A stretch of DNA of 53,532 nt from Gracilaria domingensis (GCA_022539475.1 VCMS01000187.1:256634-310165), one strand, 5' to 3'. Positions 29,950 through 41,045 are shown, numbered from the stretch's first letter. Numbers and translations are program-made. Notes: generated by a model not told the origin, from the letters alone.

Positions 29950-31207
29950 TCGAGCCTGTAATTTAAGTCAATGTCTTCTACAAACCTGTTCAGCTTGAAG
30001 GAGCTTTCAAGGTGAAACTTAGCGCAACTGCCTCTAAGTCGGCAATGCTTTCGATTACGATTTTCCTTCCTGGTTCGAGCATTCTACTACGAATTAGATA
30101 TGTCAAGTTCTACGTTGTGGATGGGGACATGACCGAAATTTTTTTAGGTCGACCTTCCTTACAAGCGATTGGATTTGATCTTGATGAACATTTGGAGAAA
30201 GTATATTCGGAGGTTCATGGAAAGCGATTCGCCGATATCAACAAGGAGAGATTGAAGCTCTCTGCTGCACAGTACAGTGAACTAGTGTACCAGGACTGTG
30301 AAGATGATCCTATCGCACTGCCGGAGACCAATTCGGCTGGAATCGGCAAGGACACCGATGAGTATATTGATAACGCTTTCGCGAACATTTTGTGTACAGC
30401 AAAAGACAAGGGACTTTCTGAACGGGACTTTCTGAAGCGACTAAGTGACATTCTGAAAGAGAATAGAGATGCGTTTCGCATAAAGCTTGGTCCGGACCCA
30501 CCAGCAAAGATTCCTCCACTTATCATTACTCCCGTGCGCAACGCCAGACCATTCCGATCACCACAGCGAAGATATGCTCCCCAACAGCGAGACTTTATCA
30601 TTCAGAGTATTCGCGAATTGGAAGCAGTAGGGGCAGTCTACAAGAATCGGGGAGCAAGGTGGGCAAGTCCTGCTTGAGCGGTTCCAAAGCCGGGATCATC
30701 GAAGCTCAGATTCACTGTAGACCTTAGAGCCCCAAACTCACAAACTATACCAGTTCAGTCCGCAATGCCACACTTGCAATCAAAACTACAGAATGTAGCT
30801 GGAAGCAAGTGTTTTGCCAATATTGATCTGGGGCATGGGTATTAGCAAGTACCGCTTGCTGAAGAATCGCAATAATTTATGTCGATTCAGACGCCAATAG
30901 ACGTATACTCTTCGCGTCGCCTCCTCCAAAGAGGAAGTGATTCGGGAATCTACTTGCAGGCTTTTCTACAGAAGAAGTTCGAAGGAAAGGTCAAGAACAT
31001 GATTCAATGGCTGGATGATTTTATTTTTTACGCCTTCACTGAAGACGAGCTTTTAGACGATCTGCAGATTTTCCTAAATATCTGCAGAGCATTGGGAGTG
31101 AAAGTTCACGCCGAGAAGTTGAACCTTTTTGACGCAGAAGTTCAGTTCTTTGGCAGACTTATTTCGGCTGAGGGCACGCAATACACCATCCTCGTCATTT
31201 CCAATCA
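29950..31207 (+). pseudogene. Gypsy-B protease end and reverse transcriptase
   Basis: LEGAFKVKLSATASKSAMLSI and EIFLGRPSLQAIGF match the second half of the Gypsy-B2 protease; the DTG-containing half is missing or unreadable. RT follows: PFRSPQRRYAPQQ, GAVYKNRGARWASPA, then TGA ~30675; LRFTVDLRAPN; FANIDLGHGY then TAG ~30853; WLDD at 31008-31019 in place of YxDD. At least three stops. Confidence 0.85.
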
Positions 31208-32110
31208 ATGTTGGAAATGAACAAGCCGGAGAGCGCAGATCAATTACAGCAGCTCTTATGTGTTACGAATTGGATGAGAAACTCCATACCCTCATACGCA
31301 GAGATTATTTCTCCACTTCACGTTTTAATGGAGAGTGTTTACCGCAAAGTGGGTAGTCGCACAAAGCAATCAACTCGCAAAATTTTCCTTGCCGGCTCTT
31401 GGGGCACTGAGTATGACAATTCTTTCCAGAATCTGAGACAACAACTAGCCGCCTCAGTTAAATCTGCGCATATGAAGCCTTGGCATCAACTTTGTCTGTT
31501 CACAGATGCTTCAGAAACGCATTGGTCAGCAATATTGACTCAGGTTCCAGAATACCAACGGCGTAGAGACGTAGAAGATCAGGACCACGCACCATTATAT
31601 TTCCTATCTGGAACATTTACTGGGTCCGCTTCAAATTGGAGTATTGTAGAGAAAGAAGGATACGCTATCGTCGAGGCTATGTGTCGTTTGGACTACTTTG
31701 TGGTTGTGGACTAAGTTGCTATACTTACCGACCATTCTAATCTTGTGTATCTGTTCGATCCGTATGGAAAAAACCCAGGAGTAGCGAGACACACGGCGAG
31801 CAAGTTAATGCGCCGGGCCATCAAACTTAGTGCTTTCCGTTTGGTCATTGAGTTCCTGCAGGGTGATCGAAACGTATGGGCGGATATGCTGACGCGGTGG
31901 GCTGTCCAGCCTAAAAACGCCTTGAATTCCAATGGTGTCCGACGAATCAAGACTCTGCTACTTGCCCCAAGCAGTCCTGGATTGGATCAGAAGTTAGATT
32001 GGCCGAAGCTTTCCGAGATTCTCGTCTCGCTGAGAGAAGCCGCAGAAGAACCCATGATGGGATTCAAATCTACCGAAAAAGAAGTAGTGAATGACAAGGA
32101 ACTACACTAG
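31208..32110 (+). pseudogene. Gypsy-B RNase H
   Basis: NKPESADQLQQLLCVTNWM is the RT thumb/connection. CLFTDASETHWSAIL holds the catalytic Asp; FLSGTFTGSASNWSIVEKEGYA and TDHSNLVYLFDPYG follow. A stop at ~31712-31714 splits it. The FLSG-x-F-x-G...EKEG style is shared with Gypsy-B2. Confidence 0.87.
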
Positions 32111-32119
32111 ATACCCACC

Positions 32120-32273
32120 AGCGACAGGCTTCTACAGTTGAGAATACTGATTGCAGCTCACACAGGCGTAGAAGGACACTGCAGCTCAGGGGTAACGAGA
32201 CCCGCTGTACGAGCACACTTCTGTTGGAAACATATGAAACAGGATATTGATTCATTTGTTGGCTCATGCATTT
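32120..32273 (+). pseudogene. Gypsy-B integrase zinc domain (left piece)
   Basis: IAAHTGVEGHCSSG and FCWKHMKQDIDSFVGSC match IAAHTGNDGHHSFN and FYWNKMDEDIRSFGGTC of Gypsy-B2. The domain breaks between its two Cys pairs at the 1.04-kb insert and resumes at 33314 with HCL. Confidence 0.78.
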
Positions 32274-33313
32274 TGTGAAGTGGGAACTCTACAGTTTATG
32301 ATTGTTATTGCATCTATTTGATATCCTATACTACATAATGTGGGTGCGGTGCACTGCTGTAAGTACAGTCAGGAGGAGATCTTGACTTGGCATGCGTGCA
32401 TTGCCCGAAGGCAATGCCATGTGTGCTAAACTGGCCAATGACGTCACACTACTCTACAAATAGGAGTACTACTGCATCTAGTTAGTAACTATAGTGCGTT
32501 ATTGCATTTCTTGTCCCTTCTAGAGGGTTCAAAACTCTATATAAAGGGTCAGATAGACGCCTAGCGGTGTCTCGACCTAACACAACATTGCGTTCATCAA
32601 CTTTATTATTCTATCAACCTTACCCAATCCCTTGGGCAGTGCAGATAAGTAATTTATTACTGCGTCTAGGCCTCTGTACCTTTCTAACATCTTTTAAGAT
32701 TGTGCGTTTTGTGAGAGCACTGCTCTACTCAACAGATAACTCAGTACCCGTCGAAGCGCCCTAGGCGTGGACTGGAATCGGGTAGTGTGTAGCAAAGGCG
32801 CTTCTGTCATCAGTGAGCCCTACCGGAGCTTCGGCTCGGATAACGGTGTCGGTCGAGAGACCTGGTGCTACACGGACTTTGGCGCTGGACGGGAAGCTGT
32901 CCGTTGGGTTTTCTTTGAGTGCCACGTAACGTCTTCTGCGAGAGACTAGCTTGGGCATTGAGTGAAGACTTATCTTCAGTTAGTAACTCTCCTTGGGACG
33001 TCTCGTAGGAAGTCTATACGCTTGTCTCTGGACGCGCAGAGATAAGTTTGGCTGCAGAATTCGCGTGCAGTCTGTTGTTGTCCGTTGTTCGTTTTCTTTG
33101 ACTGGTGGTTGTCCAACCACTAGTTTGTCCTTTTCCTTTCTTTGCCTGGGATCTTCCCCTGGACATACTACGTTTATTTCTTTGGTGGATTCTGGCCCAC
33201 ATTGGTCTCTTTTGAGTGGCTGGTTGTTCTACCCAGAATCTTTTTCTGCTACGAGAGGCAAGTGTAAAAGTCTGTAAACACCCGCGTCGTTTGCCACCAA
33301 AATGACGTCCAGA
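32274..33313. mobile_element. LTR-like 1.04-kb insert in the Gypsy-B integrase
   Basis: Flanked by CATTT (32269-32273) and CATTC (33314-33318), a near-perfect 5-bp duplication placed exactly where the integrase zinc domain is split. It begins TGTGAAG. It contains TATATAAA at 32538-32545 and a perfect 8-bp hairpin (32398-32405 / 32410-32417). No coding capacity is recognised, so it is best read as a solo LTR. Confidence 0.65.
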
Positions 33314-34319
33314 CATTCACTGCCTTTGTACTCAAACTGGAAGGGTGGTACCTCGTCCTCTTGGTCCAGCTCTTCATGCAGACAAACCGAACCAAATGCT
33401 ATACTTTGACTATTGCTACACGTCAAAGGGAGAAAACAATTTCTGTTACTTCCCAGTACTTAAGGACGATCACAGTGGCTACATATGGCTTCTGCCTGCT
33501 GAACAAGCAAACGCAGAGACGACCGCAGATGCCTTACTGCAATGGTTCGCCGCATTCGGAGTAGTGAGCCAATGGGTATCCGATAGAGGTTCTCATTTTC
33601 GCAACGAGCTTGTAGCTCTACTACGTGATCGTTTGAAAGCCTCACATCACTTTACTTTATCCTACTGCCCATAGTCAAATGGGACTGTCAAAGTAGTGTG
33701 TCGAGAACTCCTGCGGGCCTCACGAGCACTGCTTTCAGAGTTCCAGTTGCCGCAGAAATGTTGGCCCTGTGTTATTCCGGTAGTGCAATCTGCACTAAAC
33801 AACTCTATCCTTGATCCTCTGGCCAACCGTTTTCCGCTGACGGTATTCAGTGGACTGCCCCAAGACTCTCTGCTAACTGCTATAAAAAGATCCGATGAAG
33901 ACATTGGGCGTGTCTTAGATCCGAAGGAGGTTGTTGTCAGGCAGAAACTGCAGGTTGAAAGCATTCACAGAGTATTGGATAGAATGCACAAGGAATTTTC
34001 CGAACGCACTAACCGAAAGAGACAACAAGTAGTGAAGTCACATAATAGGAAAACTGGAGTCAGGCCCATAAAATTTTCTGAAGGCGATTATGTAATTCTT
34101 GGTCTTCTACAGCGAGAGAAGGGTAGGAAGCCGAGTCTTCGTTGGAAAGGCCCATGTCGGATTAGAGAGACTCGGTCTAATTACGTATTTGTAATTGAAA
34201 ACCTTCTGTCAGCCTCCAAGGAAGAGATTCATGGGAGAAGACTGAAGCGTTTTAGGAACAAAGACTACGAAATGACAGAAGAACTGAAGAATCATTTGGC
34301 ATACCAGGAAGGAGAGTAG
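33314..34319 (+). pseudogene. Gypsy-B integrase core and C-terminal domain
   Basis: VPRPLGPALHADKPNQ, then FDYCY (Asp), WVSDRGSHF (Asp), then TAG 33672 and SNGTVKVV, where the catalytic Glu is Lys. The rest is open for ~200 codons and ends with the SH3-like GPCRIRETRSNYVFVIE and RRLKRFRNKDYEM. TAG 34317 separates it from the chromodomain in the same frame. Confidence 0.87.
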
Positions 34320-34322
34320 CTA

Positions 34323-34526
34323 GTGATTGATTCTTTTGAATATATTCGCCGGGGGCGGGACGGAGTTGACCTGCTAGTGAAATGGAAAGGGGTTTCCGAC
34401 GAGGAGTGTGACTGGGTTGCCGCCTCTTCTTTGAAGGATGATGTTCCCATTTTGTTCGAGGATTATCTTCACGAGCTGCGCTGTACTGGGACACGTCGGC
34501 AGAGATCTATGGCCAACAGTCTATAA
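34323..34526 (+). pseudogene. Gypsy-B chromodomain segment
   Basis: IDSFEYIRRGRDGVDLLVKWKGVSDEECDWVAASSL...FEDYL fits a chromodomain: aromatic-I, LLVKWKG, a Trp before the C-terminal helix. It is in frame with the integrase after a single TAG, as expected for a chromovirus Pol end. It was not duplicated in Gypsy-B2, which is truncated before it. Confidence 0.75.
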
Positions 34527-34565
34527 CTACGACACTCCCCTTTCGTATCTTGTCGCATGGGGCAC

Positions 34566-34886
34566 TGATGGAAAAGGTTGACCACAGTCGGACAGACCGG
34601 TTTTATTTGTCTACACAGCAATGAAATATAATGTGTAATATGCATGTTATATTTTGATGCATTTGCGCGTGTACTACAACAAAGACGCATATGGCATATG
34701 ATCTACAAACAACATATCGCTCTCGTGAGCGATGTTCTTGGGCATTGATACAAATAAAGCCTCCGTCGAAAGACGGAGGCAAAGCCCAGAGGAGAGAGCA
34801 GAACGGATGTGCCCTTTTCTTGGTCCTTTGCTTCTACACACTATCTAACTGACGTGCAGTACCGCCTTGCGCAGAATTCGACAATA
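34566..34886 (+). repeat. Gypsy-B 3' LTR (321 bp)
   Basis: Matches 13030-13349; starts TGATGGAAAAGG, ends GACAATA, followed by CCTTC (34887-34891). Confidence 0.92.
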
Positions 34887-34891
34887 CCTTC

Positions 34892-35211
34892 CAAAAAGCT
34901 ACGAAAGTTTGGTTGTAACTCTCAAAAATGTTGCTGAAAAACTCACCATAAAAGAAATTAATGCGACACTTTTACGTGAGGAATCAAGAGAGAACTCTAA
35001 TCAAGAAAGGGAAAAGTCTAAATATCTTCCGCAAGGGAAGGTAACTAATAAAAAATCGTTATTCCCATTCAAATGTTATTATTGCCAGAGGAAAGGGCAT
35101 AAAATGGCAGACTGCCTCCTTCGTAAAACGAAAAGAAAAAGGTCAGGGAAAGGAGACGGAATAGTTCAGTTTAGTGGAAATTTTTTTGATGGCCGAATAA
35201 AAGAGTTCTAA
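34892..35211 (+). pseudogene. Copia-C Gag, C-terminal half
   Basis: Continues the frame left at 13029: LPKSYESLVVTLKN and TIKEINATLLREE are typical copia Gag, then the knuckle CYYCQRKGHKMADC. Ends in TAA 35209. Confidence 0.87.
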
Positions 35212-35230
35212 AATTTTTGGAACATGGTAT

Positions 35231-35644
35231 ATGGACCCCGGAGCCCCCTTTCATGTGACCGATTACGACAGTTGGTTCAATGAGGGAAGAATGGGAAAAG
35301 CTAACTCGTTCAAAATTAAGTTGGGAGATGGGACTGCAGTCGAGTACACAGAAAAAGGAAATGTGGACATGAAAATTTATTCAAATGAAATGAAGAAAAT
35401 ATCCATCCAGCATGTTTTGTTTGTTCTACAGATCTCTACAAATATTTTATCGGTCGGGCAGATTGATGAACGCCGCCAAAAAATATATATTGGAAATACA
35501 TTATGCACCGTTATCTCAAAATTCTCGAAAGAAGAACTTCTGGAAATGAGAAATGAAAATTCTATCTACAGCTTCAAAATTTGTATAAGTATGGAACAAA
35601 ATTATTCGGCATATTCTGCTACCGCGACTGAACAGAAACTATGA
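35231..35644 (+). pseudogene. Copia-C protease
   Basis: MDPGAPFHVT replaces the usual D-S-G-A-S-x-H: the active-site Ser is Pro. The LGDGT flap and VLFV...NILSVGQ follow, as in copia protease. Ends at TGA 35642. Confidence 0.8.
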
Positions 35645-36284
35645 CACGCCAGACTGGAACATGGAGGAAAATCTGCTATGCAGAAAATAATCAGAGAAAA
35701 GATTGCACAAGGTCTAGTAGAAAATTTGGAACGAAAGAACATAAGCAAATGAAAAGGATGTGCCCCTGGAAAAATGAGCAAGAAAATCGTTTTAGTCCAT
35801 AGAAATTTATCAGTCTAAAGCAAAATTTGAACTGATACACACAGATCTCCGTAGACCGATGAGCACAAAATTTGAACGAAGCAAGTTATATTTTATAACA
35901 TTTACTGACGACTACAAAGGAAAATCGTTCGTTTACTTTCTTCAAAGAAAAGATGAAACCCTAAGAAAAACCCAAGAATGTTTTAAAATGATTGAAAATC
36001 AAGAACGCGGTACAGTAAAACGAATTAGAAGCGACGTTGAAGGAGAATATATTTCCAAAGCATATCAAAATTATTTGAAAGGAAAAGAAAATTTCCATAA
36101 CATTACAGGAGCCTATCAAACTCATCAAAATGGTGTTGCAGAGAGTATTAATAGAACACTCTATGAAAAAGCTAAATGTATGCTTTATTTTCATTGTTTT
36201 CCAAAATCGTTTTGGGCAGAGCCCACTGAAACTGCTAACACTATAAGAAATTTTCTACTTACGAAAAATTTGAGGAAACTGTAG
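35645..36284 (+). pseudogene. Copia-C integrase
   Basis: HARLEHGGKSAM and a degraded Cys pair lead in. LIHTDLRRPM (Asp), IRSDVEGEY (Asp) and NGVAESINRT (Glu) form the triad. Several stops before 35859; open from 35859 to TAG 36282. Confidence 0.82.
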
Positions 36285-36383
36285 TCCCTACGAGAAATGA
36301 GCGGGAGATAAACCAAGTATTTCTTATTTTAAAATATTGGGGTGCAAGGCTTAATTGTTTATACCGAAGAATAAGAGAAAGAA

Positions 36384-37080
36384 GTGGGATGCAAATCGAA
36401 ATTTTGTACATTTTTGATATACCAAGGAAACAATTATCGCTTCATGGACGATGTTACCCAAAGAGTAATTGTCAGTGGTGCTGCAAAAGGTTTGGAATCA
36501 CCCGAAAATCAATATACCAAACCAGAAATAATTATTGACGAAAGCGATATGATAACGATGGAGGAATTAAATGAATCGGGAGATTATCTTGAAAATTCTG
36601 GGAATAATTCTGCGGGTCACCAACTTGAGCAGCTAGAACCTCAGACTTCTCGCAGAAGCATCAGGACACACAGACAGCCAACATGGCTGACATATGAAGA
36701 TGCTAATGTTCATGAAGACAACTCTGTCAATAGCGGACAATGAAATTTTTGTGGGGTACATTGCAAAGAGCAAAATATTCTCGGCAAAGTATATGTCGAC
36801 GATTTGGTCATTGCAAGCACTGGTAATTCTGCAATCAAAATTTTGAAAGAAAAATTGAGTTCAAAATTTAGTATGAAAGACTTGAGAGTAATTCGTCACG
36901 CTCTAGGATTTTAAATTGACTACAACAGAGAACAAGAAATAATAAAGTTGTACCAGGAGGACTACGCAGAGAAAATATTGCTAAAATCTGATATGAAATC
37001 TTGCAAAAAAATGAATACCACTATAGAATCAAACGTAATTTATATGAAAAGTGATCAGACAGCAGCTGTTCCCAAGGCTG
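36384..37080 (+). pseudogene. Copia-C linker and reverse transcriptase fragment
   Basis: 36384-36743 is the acidic integrase-RT linker (RRSIRTHRQPTWLTYEDAN). The RT is represented only from VYVDDLVIAS on (~36790), so the N-terminal fingers are deleted. KFSMKDLRVIRHALGF and YAEKILLKSDM follow, and homology ends by ~37080. RNase H and the 3' LTR are absent. Confidence 0.8.
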
Positions 37081-37097
37081 TAACCCAATACATTGCT

Positions 37098-37220
37098 ATT
37101 GCAATATATTGCAATATCCAATAAAAAATACATATTGCATGTCAATGACTCCATTGCAATGTATATCGTGCTTTCTGCCCATATTGCAATACGTATGGCT
37201 CGAAAGGTTTATATTGCAAT
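37098..37220. repeat. Cluster of five ATTGCAAT palindromes
   Basis: Perfect copies at 37098-37105, 37108-37115, 37153-37160, 37183-37190 and 37213-37220, within AT-rich DNA at the broken end of Copia-C. Several have an added TAT on the left. Confidence 0.7.
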
Positions 37221-37794
37221 TAATATTGGTCTTACAACACGAATAATTTTTGATTTCGTTCACAGCATCTTGACAACGATAGAGCTGAAACAAAATCTCA
37301 CGTCACAAGTATGCATTACAACCTGACGGTAACGCTTCATGACCATACGATTTCTGTAATCGAAGCCACAGAACAATTCAAATCGGCATATTTACATAAG
37401 AGATCAATTACGAACGCCAGAAATCTAGCAAAAAATCTACCACAACATCTCAGCATTTGCGTGTTCTTTTATAGTCCCCTATGCAAGGGCTTAAACAACT
37501 TTTAAAATTTCTTTCCCAAGGAGCTTCTTATTGACTTCCACGAGAACTCCAAGCAACCGTGGAGTTTTCATCTGAAACCATCAGGTAGATTATACGATGT
37601 CTATCGCAAACCGAAGACCGACGAAGAAGCAAATGGTTAGCGCGTTGATGAAGTACCATGGGAAAGAAGTTCGAAGCCATAAACACAGCACAACAGGTAA
37701 AATGATTTCGCGTGTTTACATCCACTACAAATCTCCTAAGGCTACCTGCGTGTCTCCAATTGTTTCTTTTTTGGACAAAACCGGATCTAATAAT
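37221..37794 (+). other. Flank between Copia-C and Gypsy-A2 with an open fragment
   Basis: 37597-37794 is open for ~66 codons (MSIANRRPTKKQ..., basic) and runs into the Gypsy-A2 LTR; an alternative frame, ~37500-37640, is also open. No family recognised. It may be part of a gene or element cut by Gypsy-A2. Confidence 0.3.
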
Positions 37795-38654
37795 TGTGGT
37801 GCAAACCCGGTGACGGGAAAACAACAGCCGCGTCGCGGAAGAGCACCGACAGGGGTGTTCAAACCCTGCTCCCTACAGGGGTAGGCGCAATGACAGAACC
37901 CTCCGATAGGGCCAACACGAGCTGGGTGTAAATCCGGGTGGCCCCGACCTGGGCGTGCAGTCAGAGGTGAAGGGGGTAGAATCGGGGTAGCTATCCGGAT
38001 GGTTCCGGCGAGCCACAGCGAGTGAAGGTATCCAGACCAACGGTATGGGACGACGAGAGATTAGCAAGCCAGCCGCACTGCGGAGCGCTGACTCGAGATA
38101 ACGGGAATAAGTCCCGAGACTACTGGACCAAACCTGTATGACAAGGCAGAGTATCGAAGAGCCGTAAGACGGAAGTAAAAACAATAGAGTAGATAGTAAA
38201 GGTGCCGTGACGACGGATTAGTACTCCTCAAAGATGGAGGTTGGTTGATCAGCCCGGAATTGCGGCGGTATTCCCCAGGATGGGGCTTGTGACCGTGCGC
38301 AAGCGGCAAGAAGATCAGAGCCAAAGGCCTGGCTAAGGTTTACTTCCCGTACAGTAGCGGCAAGTGCCGCCACTTATGTACGGCACTTGAAAATATCAAT
38401 TGAGATATCTAACTACCCGGCAATGCCGGCCAATACACTACAGGTGTGAAACCATGGCAGGCTTGCCACGGCGCTCCCGCTATCGGGCCAACTTAGCACA
38501 CGTGTGCAGAAATACTACGCTTCCTAGGCATACCCCAAAATAGGGCCACTACCACAGTAGCCTCTCATAACCTGAGGTGTCGAAGCCGGTAATGGATCAA
38601 TAAACTATGAAAAACACCTCGGTGCATCCCCACACAAGGGCGTTTTGCTCTACA
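37795..38654 (-). repeat. Gypsy-A2 3' LTR (860 bp)
   Basis: On the minus strand TGTAGAGC...CACCACA; homologous to 10811-11663. On the plus strand it ends GCTCTACA at 38654 beside the polypurine tract complement (38655-38667). Confidence 0.93.
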
Positions 38655-38707
38655 TCTACCCCTTCTCAGGCTGAGACACCGACTCCGTCGGCTCGACACG
38701 CCTCTCG

Positions 38708-40511
38708 ATGGAGGTATATAAGGAAGTCTCCCAAGACGGGTCTGCCGAGAACTGTTCGGAGCCACCAACACCTCCGGTGTCAGTAGCGAACCTCGCCATC
38801 ACGAGCCCTCCCGCGATGTCCAACGCACCGAACGGCCCGCCGTCCTCGACGGCACGTATGCAAGTGTCCAACCCGCCGTTCCGGTCTGTTCCCCTTCCGC
38901 AGTCAGCGGCTGCCTCTCAACCGGGCTCTTCCGGACAGGATCACGCTCCAGCTCAGGCTGGTCCCGCGCCCGTATGGGATTGTTTCAACGCCGTGATGCC
39001 AGCTACGCTGGGTGGGTGGCCTACCGCAGGCGCGTTACGCATCCGGGATCCGCACCGGCACAGTTTTCTTTTCGCCCAGGCTCCCTGGCTTGACGCCGAG
39101 GCCGTTCGGGATACCGAGCTCGTCGACTCGTACGCTGTCGACGGTCAACTCTCTGGTGGGCTTCCTGCTGACGTTACCCGTTCATGGGACTGGATGCCCG
39201 CGTTGCGGTTATACCGAGTTGCCTGTTTGTAGGTCGAAACGAGACGAGACAGATCGCTCGCAATGAGATGGCCCGGATTGGGTACGCGCGACACTTCCGG
39301 GCTCCAAATGAACATCCGGTGACGGCACAGTACCAGTACGACGTGGCACGTTACCGAACTTTCGGCGAGGTCGGCTACGGCGACCATCTAGCCAACGCGT
39401 TGGACGAAATTGACCGATATTCGGACACCGTTCAGCCGCAGCAGGAGTTGATCCTGTGGGCGCGGCCCATTCTTCGCGCCGAGTTCCGGTTCTTCGCCGT
39501 CCTGGACGGTCTCAATTTCATGAAGGCCTCCGGTTCGAGAGGAAATGGCGTTCCCGCTTCGGGGTACTCGTGCCGTACCAGTGCACGGAGGTGGAGCACA
39601 TCGCGCGTCACTCCCATACTGGGCGATACCTGCCACTGCCGTCATTCTGGCCTGCGGTCGAAGTCCCACGAGGGTGTCACGTAGAGCTACCGCCCTGTCT
39701 AACTTACATAGGCTCGTATTTCATGAACGATCCCCCTCGCGGCCTGTGGGGCATCCTGGAAACGGTATGGAGCGTCCGCGTTGCGGCTTTCCTCCTCATC
39801 GAGGCATATGATTCCTACCGAGTTTGGTTCACCCCGGAGCTCATCCGGCAAGCGATCCTAGCGTTGGATCTCTCCGAAGTGCTCGGCTCGGTCCGCAATG
39901 CGCGCAAAGCGACCGCGTTGGTGGACGTCATTGACCAGGTTGAGTGGAATGAGGTGCCTGCTAGTCAGGTTTCCGACGGGGTTCGTTGGCAGTCGGACGG
40001 TTCTCCCGGACGGAACGTCAATGCCGGCGACTTCGTATACTTTAACCCATGGATTTGGGAGATAATTGGTCCCGCTGGGGCGGCTGGTCGCCTCCGAGAG
40101 GAGCGGCATATCCCAGATGGGCACCCGCGTGGGTTCATATACGTCGATGACGACGGTGATGACCCTACTGAGGGAGGGAGCCCCATGGATGAAGGGAGCC
40201 CAGTGGGCGTGGAGGTTGTACCGGAGCCCGGAGCTAAGGGCGACGACGACGAAGTCGTGGTTGTTGTCTCACCCGCTGTAGCGGCTCCCGATCCGACCGG
40301 CCCGTGGGCTCAGGACGTAGCATCCGCCGGGGGCGGCAGTTCCTCTCTCACTCCGCGAGCGCCGGTCATTCGCGACTTCCTCCGAGGCGTGGGAGTGGCC
40401 GTTCCCGATACGGTGACCGACGAGGCGGAGTTGCAAGCGATAGCGGCACAGCGCTTCTCCGGGGCTCCCGGTAATGGGGGCACCCCAGGTGCTGGGCCGT
40501 CCGGCGCGTAA
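38708..40511 (+). pseudogene. Gypsy-A2 opposite-strand accessory ORF, two frameshifts
   Basis: Homologue of 10757-8949 along its full length, including the Pro/Ser-rich start (MEVYKEVSQDGSAENC), the GYARHFRAPNE domain, the acidic DDDEVVVVV run and the PGAGPSGA end. Single-base losses near 39196 and 39495 shift the frame; the Gypsy-A1 nonsense codon is Trp here. The lesions differ between the copies, so the parent ORF was open in both lineages. Starts 54 bases from the LTR, so its promoter is probably in the LTR read backwards. No known domain recognised. Confidence 0.8.
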
Positions 40512-40821
40512 TTCCCCGGCTCGCGATCCCTGACGGGCCACGGTAGTCCGCGATAGACCCCGATGATGAAGGGCGACTCAATAGTTAGAGGTAAACTTCT
40601 CCAGCCTTGCTGGCTTGGCTCACTCTTTTCCTCTTGTTCTCCCCTTTCTCAGTGTGCAATACCTCGTTTCAGGCTGTTGCGAATGGCCCACAAGAGGAGG
40701 GGGGTAACTTTTCCGCACAAGCGGCTGTAGCGATAAAACTTCTTAGTCTTCCTTCCAGTTTCCTGGCTTCTTCTCCTTCTTCTTAGGCTTTGTTCTCCTT
40801 CATCTTCTTCTCCACTGTAAG
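40512..40821. other. Gypsy-A2 non-coding stretch
   Basis: Shared with 8641-8948. CTTCTTCTCC-rich on the plus strand. No gene seen. Confidence 0.5.
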
Positions 40822-41045
40822 TGGCCTCCGCATTTTGAGGCGTGTGTTCCCAGCTTGAAGCTGTCCGCATTGAGCGGCTTGTTCCGCCTAAGGAGGCTTA
40901 TTAATCTCAACTTAACTTAGTTGCATCCGCTTGAAGCAGAATATCCTGGCCTAATGCAATATTATCCGCATGAGGCGGCATATTCCGTCTGAGACAGCTG
41001 TGCTCAATTGAGTTGTGGGTGGTCAACCCACTTGGGCCTTGTCCA
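40822..41045 (-). repeat. Array of degenerate stem-loops downstream of pol (Gypsy-A2)
   Basis: About ten units of 17-22 bases, each with short inverted arms around a TNA-type loop: TCCGCATTGAGCGG (40864-40877), TCCGCATGAGGCGG (40965-40978), TTCCGTCTGAGACAG (40983-40997), CTCAATTGAG (41003-41012), and TGGTCAACCCACTTGGG. Same position as 8461-8640. Confidence 0.65.

Larger units (their letters stand above)
13030..34886 (+). mobile_element. Gypsy-B: chromodomain Ty3/gypsy element carrying many nested insertions
   Basis: Bounded by 320-bp LTRs and CCTTC duplications. Its own coding pieces are gag (13388-13809, 19169-19366, 29588-29888), protease (29950-30300), RT-RNase H (30300-32110), integrase (32120-32273, 33314-34319) and chromodomain (34323-34526). 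The remainder is later insertions. A ~50-codon piece of gag is missing between 13809 and 19169. Confidence 0.88.
12105..37080 (+). mobile_element. Copia-C: old Ty1/copia element split by nested insertions
   Basis: Left part 12105-13029 (LTR, primer site, first half of gag), right part 34892-37080 (rest of gag, protease, integrase, RT fragment). Removing 13030-34886 and one CCTTC copy joins the two gag halves in frame at Arg-Asn-Leu-Pro-Lys, so this was one element before Gypsy-B landed. The RNase H and 3' LTR are missing. Confidence 0.88.
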
